A DNA stretch of 64,000 nucleotides, taken from the NCBI GenBank assembly GCA_002346625.1, contig DEAF01000034.1, positions 31,880 through 95,879 of the forward strand, written 5' to 3'. Of this stretch, positions 28,246 to 36,613 are shown one piece after another (position 1 is the stretch's first letter; every line of letters starts with the position of its first letter). The translations under genes were made by a program, and so were the position numbers. The notes under the pieces are model-generated. The model was not told the origin of the DNA and made no database searches. It saw nothing but the letters and a program-made list of their open reading frames with translations. The stretch is from Gemmatimonadales bacterium UBA2989. Its GTDB lineage: Bacteria; Gemmatimonadota; Gemmatimonadetes; Longimicrobiales; Gaopeijiaceae.

Positions 28246-30809
28246 ATATCTCTTTGTCTTGGCTTAGATCTATGGTGTCCGATATGAATATCGGCATCGA
28301 AGAGATATCAGGTAAACTTGCCAGCAGAGGGCTCCCTGTGGAGAGCATCAGACATCTGGGTGTTGGATTGGAAGATATTGTTGTGGCCAGAGTGGAATCA
28401 GTTAACCAGCATCCTAACGCTGATCGTCTGTCCATCTGCGAAGTGAACAACGGAAAAGATATTCTACAAGTTGTGTGTGGAGCTGAGGTGATACACGTCG
28501 GGGGGTATTATCCATTTGCAGGCGTGGGTGTGACTTTGCCAGATGGCCTGAAACTCAAAAGAGTGAAGATTCGTGGTGAATATTCCAACGGGATGCTCTG
28601 TTCTGAGAAAGAGCTTGGTTTGGGGCCAGATCAACAGGGGATCATGCATTTAAAGGGCAAGGTTCATCTTGGTCAGATTCTTACGGAAGCCTTAGCGATA
28701 GATGACGTATGTTTAGATGTAGAGGTGACTCCCAATCGGGGAGACTTACTTTCTCATTTAGGTGTGGCCAGGGAATTGGCCCCAGGTGGAGACAGGGAGA
28801 TTGTGTTGCCTGAAATCCCGGGTGCTCCTGTGTTTGATTTTGAAGTCAAAACCGAACAATCGGAGGTCAGTCATGCTGAAGTCAGTATACGCATTGATGA
28901 GCCTGAGTTATGTCAGCGATTCCTCGGTGTCATTGTTCGTGGCCTGAAGGTAGGGCCTTCTCCAGAATGGTTAGTTAGCCGGCTGCATTCAGTAGGCCAA
29001 AAATCAATAAATAATGTTGTCGATGCTACAAACTATGTGATGCTAGAGATGGGGAATCCCATGCATGCATACGACCTAAAAAAACTAGAAGGGTCTCAGT
29101 TGATAGTTCGAAGAGCTAAGGATGGAGAAACGATACAGGCTTTGGATGGTTTGGATTATGAACTCAACAACATGGGGGGGACAATGTTATTGATTTCTGA
29201 CGTGTCTGCCTCACAAAATATTGCTGGCATCGTGGGTGGGATGCAGTCAGCGGTAACTGAAGACACTAAGGATATCTTGCTAGAATGTGCTCTTTTTGAA
29301 CCAAAATCGATCCGGCGGAATCGTGGGAAACTTGGTATATCTACGGACGCCAGTTATCGGTTCGAGAGAGGGGTCGATCCTGAGGGGCATCTTCCAGCTC
29401 TAAGGAGGGCCCTGGAAGTTATCCTGGCTACTGCAGGTGGTAAAATAGACGGACCTGTTATGGAAGTGTTGCCAAACTCTTGGAGTCCACCTGTTTTGAC
29501 ACTTCGATTATCTCGAATCGAACAAATACTTGGTGTACCTTTTGAAATCAAAGATATCGAGAGGTTGCTTCAACCTTTGGGATTCGATGTTAAGGCCGAT
29601 GGCAATGGTGAGCTTAGTGTAATTGTGCCTGGGTATCGTAGTTATGATGTAACGCGTGAAATAGATCTTATCGAAGAGATTGCTCGCACCCATGGGTATG
29701 ACAATTTCCCTGATAAAATGGGCAAATTTAGACCGACAAGTGTACCAGACAATCCGATTTTTCAGCTCGAAGATAAATTGAGAAATGTTTTATCAAGTGC
29801 CGGGCTCCTGGAAGCTAGAAACTCGGCCTTTGCTCCTGAATCTGAAGGAGTAGTAGAGCTTAGCAACCCGATATCTAAAGAGGAAAGTTGTCTGAGGAGT
29901 GCGATGCTCCCGGATCTCGTACGCTGTGCAGAGTATAATTTTGCTCGTGGTATTCGGGATATCAGATTGTTTGAAATCGGGACAGTCTTTGATTGGTTGT
30001 CTATGTGGGAGTTCTCTCCCCTTGAGGGTCTCAATGTGGCGCTAGTCGTTACGGGACTCCAGCGACCGCCTCATTGGTCTGAAGAAATTAACGAAATAGA
30101 TCTTTGGACTTTGAAGGGACTTCTAGAAGAAACCGTAACTTCATCGGGATGGGCTACGTTCTCTGTAAATCCAAAATCTGAAGTTATAAGATCACGAGCA
30201 GAAGTTACTGAAGATAATGTTGTCGAAGAATGGCGAAGGACCAGCAAAAGTTATGACCCCCAACTCTATCATCTGGGAGTTCACACATTGGAAGATGATG
30301 GTGATGGCCACTATATAAGATGGCAATTTGTCGTGGATCAGTTGTTTGTGCCTTCCACTGCGTTAGTTATATCAAATGAAGACGGTGGCACTATTGGGCT
30401 TGCTGGCCAGATTGATCCTAATCGGATAGATGCTCCAGCTTGGGCGGGTCCTGTTTGGGCTATGGAACTTTGTTTGCCCACAGAAATCGAAATTGATACC
30501 CCCTCCACATTGCGTCCCATCTCACAATTCCCGGGTATGGAACGAGACTTAGCTCTTCTCGTGCCCCCCAATACTTCGTCAAAATCCATTTTTGAGTGTA
30601 TACGTGAATTAGGTGGCGAAATCTTAGAAAAGATTGTCATTTTTGATGTTTATCGGGGCGAGGGAATCGGAGATCATGAACGCTCTTTTGCTTTCCGGCT
30701 CCATTTTCAGGCTTATGATCGGACATTGACTGATGGGGAAGTAGATGGATCCATAGGAGAGATTACCAGGGGACTATTGGAGAATCTAGGTGTCGAACAA
30801 CGAATCTAA
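28242..30809 (+). CDS. pheT: Phenylalanine--tRNA ligase beta subunit
   Basis: Partner subunit of PheRS, 855 residues, longer than the common length near 800. In order: the tRNA-binding EMAP-like domain (IVVARVESVNQHPNADRLSICEVN), the B3/B4 editing domain, the B5 domain, the inactive class II fold and the C-terminal ferredoxin-like anticodon domain (QFPGMERDLALLVP to the end). The middle region around residues 620-700 is long and less conserved. The last 20 bases overlap the next gene. Confidence 0.96.
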   Translation: MNISLSWLRSMVSDMNIGIEEISGKLASRGLPVESIRHLGVGLEDIVVARVESVNQHPNADRLSICEVNNGKDILQVVCGAEVIHVGGYYPFAGVGVTLPDGLKLKRVKIRGEYSNGMLCSEKELGLGPDQQGIMHLKGKVHLGQILTEALAIDDVCLDVEVTPNRGDLLSHLGVARELAPGGDREIVLPEIPGAPVFDFEVKTEQSEVSHAEVSIRIDEPELCQRFLGVIVRGLKVGPSPEWLVSRLHSVGQKSINNVVDATNYVMLEMGNPMHAYDLKKLEGSQLIVRRAKDGETIQALDGLDYELNNMGGTMLLISDVSASQNIAGIVGGMQSAVTEDTKDILLECALFEPKSIRRNRGKLGISTDASYRFERGVDPEGHLPALRRALEVILATAGGKIDGPVMEVLPNSWSPPVLTLRLSRIEQILGVPFEIKDIERLLQPLGFDVKADGNGELSVIVPGYRSYDVTREIDLIEEIARTHGYDNFPDKMGKFRPTSVPDNPIFQLEDKLRNVLSSAGLLEARNSAFAPESEGVVELSNPISKEESCLRSAMLPDLVRCAEYNFARGIRDIRLFEIGTVFDWLSMWEFSPLEGLNVALVVTGLQRPPHWSEEINEIDLWTLKGLLEETVTSSGWATFSVNPKSEVIRSRAEVTEDNVVEEWRRTSKSYDPQLYHLGVHTLEDDGDGHYIRWQFVVDQLFVPSTALVISNEDGGTIGLAGQIDPNRIDAPAWAGPVWAMELCLPTEIEIDTPSTLRPISQFPGMERDLALLVPPNTSSKSIFECIRELGGEILEKIVIFDVYRGEGIGDHERSFAFRLHFQAYDRTLTDGEVDGSIGEITRGLLENLGVEQRI

Positions 30810-31104
30810 AAAACCAAACTCTACTCCTTCTGAAGCTATGGAAAGATTAACAAAGTCAGTTTCCTTAGTAGTTGCAGAAATTAGTAGACTTAAAGGAGAA
30901 ATCACTCAGGTGAATGATCAGAGTGATGATCTGAGAGAATTGGTTCGTAGTGTGACAGATGGTGATGTAGATCCACGTGAAATGTCAGATCGGATACACA
31001 TTCTAGAGGAAGATAATCAAGATTTGCGAAATCGATTAAAAAGGGGCGCAGAGGTGGCGGAACGTCTCCTGGCAAGGATTAATTTCCTGGAGGGTCAGAA
31101 GTGA
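30790..31104 (+). CDS. Coiled-coil protein upstream of zapA
   Basis: A 104-residue protein not assigned to a named family. I chose the GTG at 30790 because GGAG lies seven bases upstream; the ATG at 30838 is an alternative without a clear site. After a polar start, two heptad-like stretches are visible, about residues 20-55 (LTKSVSLVVAEISRLKGEITQ) and 65-104. The layout resembles short coiled coils such as ZapB or SlyX. It overlaps pheT by 20 bases and zapA by four (GTGA), so a divisome role beside ZapA is plausible but is inference. Confidence 0.72.
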   Translation: MSNNESKKPNSTPSEAMERLTKSVSLVVAEISRLKGEITQVNDQSDDLRELVRSVTDGDVDPREMSDRIHILEEDNQDLRNRLKRGAEVAERLLARINFLEGQK

Positions 31105-31397
31105 GTGTAGAAAAAAAATCAGTTACTGTAAGGATAGCGGGTGAGGATTATAATATTCGTTCTAGTGCCGATGAAGAGCATACTAGGCGTTGTGCCCAAC
31201 ATGTGGACGAACGATTGCGGGACATCAAGAAACAGGTTGGTATTTTGGAAGCGCATAAGGCTGCCATCCTTGCTGCTCTCTCCATAACTGACGAGCTGCT
31301 CCAGGGCAAAGAAACTTTTGAACTAATCGATGCTGATCTGGTATCAAATATTGATAGCCTTACAGAAGAACTAGAGGCTGCCATTGTTGGGGATTGA
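31101..31397 (+). CDS. zapA: Cell division protein ZapA
   Basis: ZapA binds FtsZ and bundles its filaments at midcell. 98 residues from the GTG at 31101, which overlaps the preceding stop. The N-terminal globular part KSVTVRIAGEDYNIRSSADEEHTRRCAQHVDERLRDI is split over the typical ZapA strands, and the rest is a long helix. The gene order coiled coil-zapA-rny is kept in several phyla. A 142-base gap without visible features follows. Confidence 0.9.
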   Translation: MSVEKKSVTVRIAGEDYNIRSSADEEHTRRCAQHVDERLRDIKKQVGILEAHKAAILAALSITDELLQGKETFELIDADLVSNIDSLTEELEAAIVGD

Positions 31398-31539
31398 TAA
31401 CTCCCCCCTTGGCAGATTGAATTAAATGATGAATCATATGGAGTTGTTGTTTGGTAAACTTAAATCCAGTTGTTTTTCTTTGTAACTAATAACCACATGC
31501 AGGCACTTGTTGATTGGTGTCTGATTTTGGAGTGAATAA

Positions 31540-33078
31540 ATGGATCCGCTGGGCATTGTACTGGCGGCGGCTGCAGTATCCTTATTTGGGATCATAGGGT
31601 ATGTAGGACGTGGGTTAATTGAACAGTCGCGTCAGGATAGAGCACGAGAAGCTGCCGAAGATGAGGCATCTGTAATCTTAGATCGTGCTAAAGAAGAAGC
31701 AGAAAATTTACGTAAAGTAAAGATATTAGAAGGAAAAGAAGAGGTCTTTCAGCTTCGGGAATCGTGGAAAAAAGAGGAGCAGCGTCTAACTGAGCGTGTG
31801 GATATGATAGACCGCCGCTTTAATGCTCTGAATGAAAAAGAAAAAACCCAAGATCAACAAGGAAAGTATCTCGACAGGAGAGAAAAAGAAATCGTTGATC
31901 GAGAGGCTGAGGCTGATTCTGCTCGTGCTGAAATTCATACTCGACTCGAATCATTGTCGGGGATTTCGAGGGAAGACGCCAAGCAGCAATTGATTCAAAG
32001 CTTAGAGGAAGAAGCAAAAGCTGATGCTGCTAATAGCTTGAGGAATATTAAAAAAGAGGCTGAACGTAAGGCTGATCAAGAGTCTAAGATGATTTTGGGT
32101 CTTGCTATACAACGGATGGCAGTTGATCAGACTGCAGAAATGACAGTATCGGTCGTTCAGTTGCCTTCCGACGACATGAAGGGTCGTATCATTGGCAGAG
32201 AGGGACGTAATATACGATCGTTCGAACAAGCCACTGGTATAGATGTGATAATCGATGACACACCAGAGGCAGTAGTCTTGTCAGGTTTTGATCCCGTCAG
32301 AAGAGAAACTGCACGAATGGCATTACAGATGCTCGTCGAAGACGGAAGGATACATCCAGGGCGAATTGAAGAATTGGTAGCTAAGTGTAGGAGGGAAGTC
32401 GACAAATCTATGACAACAGCTGCTGAGGAAATCCTCTATGAACTTGGAATACACAACGTTCATCCTGAGATCGTAAAAGTTTTAGGTCGACTAAAATTTA
32501 GAACGTCATACGGGCAGAACCAGCTCCAGCACGCCAGGGAGGTAGCTCTATTAGCAGGAAATATGGGGTCAGAAATGGGCCTGGATGTAAATATTATAAG
32601 ACGAGCTGGATTACTGCATGATATAGGGAAAGGGCTTACGCACCAAGAAGAGGGTAGCCATGTAGACCTTGGTTATCGTCTTTGTAAGAAATATGATGAA
32701 TCGGATATTGTACTTAATGCCATCAGGGCGCATCACGATGAAGAGCCCCATCATTCTGTCGAAGCTTTCCTTGTGACGGCTAGCGACGCTATTTCTGGAT
32801 CTCGTCCTGGTGCTCGTCGCGAGATGTTCGATGGATACGTCAAACGCTTGGAAAAATTAGAAGAATTGGCTATGGAAAATCCTGGGGTTGAGCGTTGTTT
32901 TGCTATTCAGGCTGGACGTGAAATTCGTGTAATGGTCGAACCAGACAAAGTCACGGACAAAGAGATGGCTGATATATCTAAAACAGTAGCGAGTAGGATC
33001 GAAGAAGAACTTCAGTATCCAGGTGAGATCAAAGTTGTGGTGATCAGGGAAACCAGGGCTACCGATTTTGCGCGCTAA
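31540..33078 (+). CDS. rny: Ribonuclease Y
   Basis: Membrane-anchored endoribonuclease that starts mRNA decay. 512 residues. Residues 3-23 are a membrane helix, 30-190 a charged coiled coil, then a KH RNA-binding domain with MKGRIIGREGRNIRSFEQATG, and the HD catalytic domain with LLHDIGKGL near residue 360 and the later NAIRAHHDEE. Its presence implies that RNase Y, found in Firmicutes and several other phyla, takes part in mRNA turnover here. Confidence 0.96.
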   Translation: MDPLGIVLAAAAVSLFGIIGYVGRGLIEQSRQDRAREAAEDEASVILDRAKEEAENLRKVKILEGKEEVFQLRESWKKEEQRLTERVDMIDRRFNALNEKEKTQDQQGKYLDRREKEIVDREAEADSARAEIHTRLESLSGISREDAKQQLIQSLEEEAKADAANSLRNIKKEAERKADQESKMILGLAIQRMAVDQTAEMTVSVVQLPSDDMKGRIIGREGRNIRSFEQATGIDVIIDDTPEAVVLSGFDPVRRETARMALQMLVEDGRIHPGRIEELVAKCRREVDKSMTTAAEEILYELGIHNVHPEIVKVLGRLKFRTSYGQNQLQHAREVALLAGNMGSEMGLDVNIIRRAGLLHDIGKGLTHQEEGSHVDLGYRLCKKYDESDIVLNAIRAHHDEEPHHSVEAFLVTASDAISGSRPGARREMFDGYVKRLEKLEELAMENPGVERCFAIQAGREIRVMVEPDKVTDKEMADISKTVASRIEEELQYPGEIKVVVIRETRATDFAR

Positions 33079-33125
33079 TCCAAGTTCAACGGAAATGATT
33101 AGATGAGGCACAAATAGGATGTCTA

Positions 33126-34019
33126 ATGTCTGCTGAAATCATATCAGGTAAAGAGACAGCTGCTTCCATCCGGGAAAATCTTAATAAACGTGTAATGGAA
33201 TTAAGGGAGTCTGAAATTACTCCTGGTTTGGCAGTGGTCTTGGTCGGAGACGATCCTGCCAGCAAAGCCTATGTCGGAATGAAAGACAAAGCTGCAACAG
33301 AAATAGGGATTTACTCACGTCAGATCACTCTATCCAAAGATGTCAATGAAGATGAATTGCTTGGTGTTATATCAGGATTGAACTCTGATCCTGATATCCA
33401 TGGAATCCTGGTGCAGCTTCCGCTTCCAGTACATATAGATGAATCTAAAATTCTTATGGCCATAGACCCTGACAAAGACGTGGACGGGTTCCATCCTATC
33501 AATGTTGGACTTTTGGCTACAGGTGACAAAGATGTCCTTGCACCCTGTACTCCTCAGGGTGTAATAGAGATGCTTATGCGTAACGGGCACGATCCTGCTG
33601 GAAAGCACGTAGTAATTGTGGGAAGATCTAATATTGTAGGACGTCCATTGGCATCACTGCTTTTACGTAAGGTGTCCGGAGGCAATGCCACAGTCACTGT
33701 AGCTCATAGTCGCACTCCAGATTTAGGTAATGTCACTCAAAAAGCTGACATACTCGTTGTGGCTATAGGGATCCCTGAATTCATTAAGAGAGATATGGTC
33801 AAGCCAGGAGCTGTGGTAATCGATGTGGGGATCAACCGGGTCGAAGATGCAAAGCACGAACGTGGTTATCGCCTTACAGGTGATGTGCATTTCGATGAAG
33901 TGAAAGAAGTAGCATCAGCTATCAGTCCTGTGCCAGGAGGCATGGGGCCGATGACGATTGCGATGTTGCTATCAAACACGGTGGATGCTGCGATTAGATC
34001 AGCTAGAGATAGAAATTGA
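33126..34019 (+). CDS. folD: Methylenetetrahydrofolate dehydrogenase/cyclohydrolase
   Basis: FolD interconverts methylene-, methenyl- and formyl-tetrahydrofolate using NADP. 297 residues. Signatures are the SKAYVGMKDKAATEIGI segment with the catalytic Lys, the GILVQLPLP and PDKDVDGFHPIN motifs, the NADP loop VIVGRSNIVGRPLASLL and the closing PGGMGPMTIAML. AGGA lies upstream of the ATG. xseA follows after 36 bases. Confidence 0.97.
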   Translation: MSAEIISGKETAASIRENLNKRVMELRESEITPGLAVVLVGDDPASKAYVGMKDKAATEIGIYSRQITLSKDVNEDELLGVISGLNSDPDIHGILVQLPLPVHIDESKILMAIDPDKDVDGFHPINVGLLATGDKDVLAPCTPQGVIEMLMRNGHDPAGKHVVIVGRSNIVGRPLASLLLRKVSGGNATVTVAHSRTPDLGNVTQKADILVVAIGIPEFIKRDMVKPGAVVIDVGINRVEDAKHERGYRLTGDVHFDEVKEVASAISPVPGGMGPMTIAMLLSNTVDAAIRSARDRN

Positions 34020-34055
34020 AATACCTTCGAATGCTCTTATGGAAATCACAATAAG

Positions 34056-35252
34056 ATGACAACCCCACGTATTTGGAGTGTATCTGAAGTCAACAAGGCT
34101 GTAAAAAAATTGCTTGAAAGTAGCATCGAGAGCGTGTTGGTCTCAGGTGAAGTCGCCAATTGGACTCGGGCCCGGTCTGGGCATTGTTATTTTACATTGA
34201 AGGACGATAAGGCTCAGATCCGTTGTGCAATGTTTCGTCTGGCAGCAGCAGCTTTACCTGCTGATCCTGAACAGGGGATGAATGTCAGGGCTTTTGGAGT
34301 GTTGTCAATTTATGAAGCAAGGGGTGAATATCAGCTCGTTGTACAACACTTAGAGGCAGAATCTAAAGAAGGGCTTTGGCAATTAGCTTTCGAGAGAGTG
34401 AGAGACAAGCTTGATGCTGAAGGGCTACTGGCTATTGAAAGAAAAAGGTTGCTCCCGAATTTCCCTAAGTCAGTAGGAGTTGTCACATCTATTGCTGGGG
34501 CGGCCTTGCATGATATCACAACTGTTATGCAACGTCGTGCTCCTTGGACTAGGATTATTGTGAGAGATACTCGTGTCCAGGGAGAAGGTTCTGAAGCAGA
34601 GATTGCCGGAGCGATTGAGGTGTTAGGAAATAGTGGGTTGGTTGATGTTTTAATTATTAGTCGTGGTGGTGGGTCTCTTGAAGACCTTTGGTCATTTAAT
34701 AGTGAAATAGTGGCGCGTGCAATTGTTAATTGTAGGGTTCCAGTGATTTCGGCTGTGGGTCATGAAATAGATGTCACAGTTGCGGATCTTGTTGCAGACT
34801 ATCGTGCTCCCACTCCTTCAGTAGGGGGAGAGGTTGCAGTTCAGGATGTGGAAAGATTGGGAGATCTTCTTGTATCTAACACAGAGAGGATGAAGCGAGC
34901 GTTACTTGACGATTGTCTAAGAAAGTATGAATTACTTGTAAATTTGATGGATAAAGTGCGCAATTCCATTTCGATTATTACTAGGTTTCGAAAAGAAAAT
35001 CTTGATCGAGTTGGTGACAGGATGGAAGTTGCTACACGGAAATTCGTATTGGCTCGAGCTCTGCATCTTACTGAGGTGTCTAGCAAGATGGACATCCTGT
35101 CTCCATTGGCTACTCTGAGTAGGGGTTATGCTTTGCCCCAAGATCATTCTGGAAAGATCTTACGTACTAAAAGTGAGCTTAATCCTGGTGTGAATTTCTC
35201 ACTTCGAGTTTCAGACGGTAAGGTTCCGTGCGAGGTAACTAAAATAGAATAA
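34056..35252 (+). CDS. xseA: Exodeoxyribonuclease VII large subunit
   Basis: Catalytic subunit of ExoVII, which degrades single-stranded DNA from both ends. 398 residues, on the short side (about 450 in Escherichia coli), mainly through a shorter coiled-coil region. The N-terminal OB fold has SVLVSGEVANWTRARSGHCYFTLKDD. The catalytic part has the GVVTSIAGAALHDI, LIISRGGGSLEDLWSFN and SAVGHEIDVTVADLVADYRAPTPS segments, the last ones split by conserved residues. xseB follows. Confidence 0.95.
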   Translation: MTTPRIWSVSEVNKAVKKLLESSIESVLVSGEVANWTRARSGHCYFTLKDDKAQIRCAMFRLAAAALPADPEQGMNVRAFGVLSIYEARGEYQLVVQHLEAESKEGLWQLAFERVRDKLDAEGLLAIERKRLLPNFPKSVGVVTSIAGAALHDITTVMQRRAPWTRIIVRDTRVQGEGSEAEIAGAIEVLGNSGLVDVLIISRGGGSLEDLWSFNSEIVARAIVNCRVPVISAVGHEIDVTVADLVADYRAPTPSVGGEVAVQDVERLGDLLVSNTERMKRALLDDCLRKYELLVNLMDKVRNSISIITRFRKENLDRVGDRMEVATRKFVLARALHLTEVSSKMDILSPLATLSRGYALPQDHSGKILRTKSELNPGVNFSLRVSDGKVPCEVTKIE

Positions 35253-35384
35253 CTTAAATAAAGTTATTTAGTGGCTTGGTAAATATTATTTATAGGTAAC
35301 TAACTCAAGGAGCTTTCCATCGTTATTCCAGCAAACCATCAAGATGACCGAGAAGAGGATAAGCCTCTTTGTCTGGAGGATCGA

Positions 35385-35585
35385 TTGCAGCGTTTGGAAG
35401 AAATTGTTCGATCTTTAGAAAGCGATGATATAGATCTTGAAAAAGCTCTATCGATTTTTGAAGAAGGAGTTGAACACGTACGGAATGCGGAAAATGTGAT
35501 AAGGAATGCCGAGCTCAAAGTTGACGAACTCTTGGGTCCTCCAGGCGAACATACCACACGACCCCTAGAAGACATGTCGGAATGA
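35385..35585 (+). CDS. xseB: Exodeoxyribonuclease VII small subunit
   Basis: Small subunit of ExoVII. The core LEEIVRSLESDDIDLEKALSIFEEG fits the family, here broken as residues 4-28. The only canonical start is TTG at 35385 with GGAGG five bases upstream, giving 66 residues and cutting into the first helix. The frame stays open upstream to a TAA near 35301, adds a plausible helix start (CLEDRLQ), and an AAGGAG at 35307-35312 sits six bases before an ATC at 35319. The true start may therefore be a rare codon, giving 88 residues, near the usual 80. The stop overlaps ispA as ATGA. Confidence 0.85.
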   Translation: MQRLEEIVRSLESDDIDLEKALSIFEEGVEHVRNAENVIRNAELKVDELLGPPGEHTTRPLEDMSE

Positions 35586-36493
35586 CCGATAATGCATATT
35601 TCGATCTTGAAGATTTTTTATTTAAAGAGAGGGCAGAAGTAGAAAAAGCTCTTGGGCGTTCTCTTAAATATCTCGATCGATATCTTCCTGTGGGTCTTGC
35701 GAAACCTGTTCGGGATGCTGTTATGGCAGGAGGCAAGAGGCTTAGACCAATCCTCTGTGCTTTAGTGTATCGCAAATGTGGGGGGCAGATTGGGCCAGCA
35801 GCATATGACCTCGGTGTATCTATAGAATTGATTCATACCTACTCTCTGATGCATGATGATCTACCGTGTATGGATGATGCTCAGCTTCGACGAGGTTCCC
35901 CTACAACTCATAAAATTTATGGCGAAGAAATAGCGGTCCGTGCAGGACTTGCCCTTATTCCGGCCGCATCACTTCAGGCTATCCGTGCCATTCGGGAGTT
36001 GGGGTGTGATGAAAAAATATCTCAAAGTATCCTCATTGAACTTAACTGTGCTGCTGGAGCAGGGGGGATGGTTGGGGGTCAGTATCTAGACCTTATGGCG
36101 GAAGATTTGATGTTAGACTCGGATAAACTTAAAAATGTCCATCGTATGAAGACGGGAGCCCTGTTGACTACATCTTTGGTTATGGGAGGTTTGGCTGCAT
36201 ATGCTTCTGAAGATAAGATCACTGGTCTTAAGAAATATGGGAGAGCAGTTGGGCTCGCATTTCAAATAACTGATGATATTCTAGACGAAACTTCTTCTTC
36301 TAAAGATTTAGGTAAAAATCCTAGTGACGGATTGCTCGATAAGGTCACCTATGTTTCTATTCATGGAGTTGAAGAGTCCATGCGGATGGCCAGAGATCTT
36401 TCCGATGAAGCTGTGGGTGTTCTTCGTGAAGCGGGCATTGAATCTCCTGAGCTTAATGCTATTGCTAGATATATTGTGGAACGGAAATTGTAG
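35582..36493 (+). CDS. ispA: Polyprenyl (farnesyl/geranylgeranyl) diphosphate synthase
   Basis: Chain-lengthening prenyltransferase making C15 or C20 isoprenoid diphosphates from IPP. 303 residues. The first Asp-rich motif is HDDLPCMDDAQLRRG and the second is DDILDETSSS; GGKRLRPILC and the GQYLDL segment are also typical. Two residues lie between the Asp pairs of the first motif as in bacterial FPP and GGPP synthases. Exact product length cannot be read. It sits between xseB and dxs, so isoprenoid supply genes are grouped. Confidence 0.92.
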   Translation: MTDNAYFDLEDFLFKERAEVEKALGRSLKYLDRYLPVGLAKPVRDAVMAGGKRLRPILCALVYRKCGGQIGPAAYDLGVSIELIHTYSLMHDDLPCMDDAQLRRGSPTTHKIYGEEIAVRAGLALIPAASLQAIRAIRELGCDEKISQSILIELNCAAGAGGMVGGQYLDLMAEDLMLDSDKLKNVHRMKTGALLTTSLVMGGLAAYASEDKITGLKKYGRAVGLAFQITDDILDETSSSKDLGKNPSDGLLDKVTYVSIHGVEESMRMARDLSDEAVGVLREAGIESPELNAIARYIVERKL

Positions 36494-36613
36494 TTTAGTA
36501 TTGTGAGTTAAAATCCCTAAACATTATCCTCATAATATGCTGATAAGTGTACTCGTTAAGGGTTCAAAGGTATGTTATGAGTATAGAATGATTCACCTCA
36601 ACCATTTAAATAC

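Noticed and set aside
31398..31539. 6S RNA in the gap after zapA
   Set aside because: In gamma-proteobacteria 6S RNA sits near zapA, but this 142-base gap is too short and shows no long-range pairing.
34056..35585. Truncated xseA or frameshift into xseB
   Set aside because: XseA is short but contains all catalytic blocks and ends cleanly; xseB is a separate gene in the usual order.
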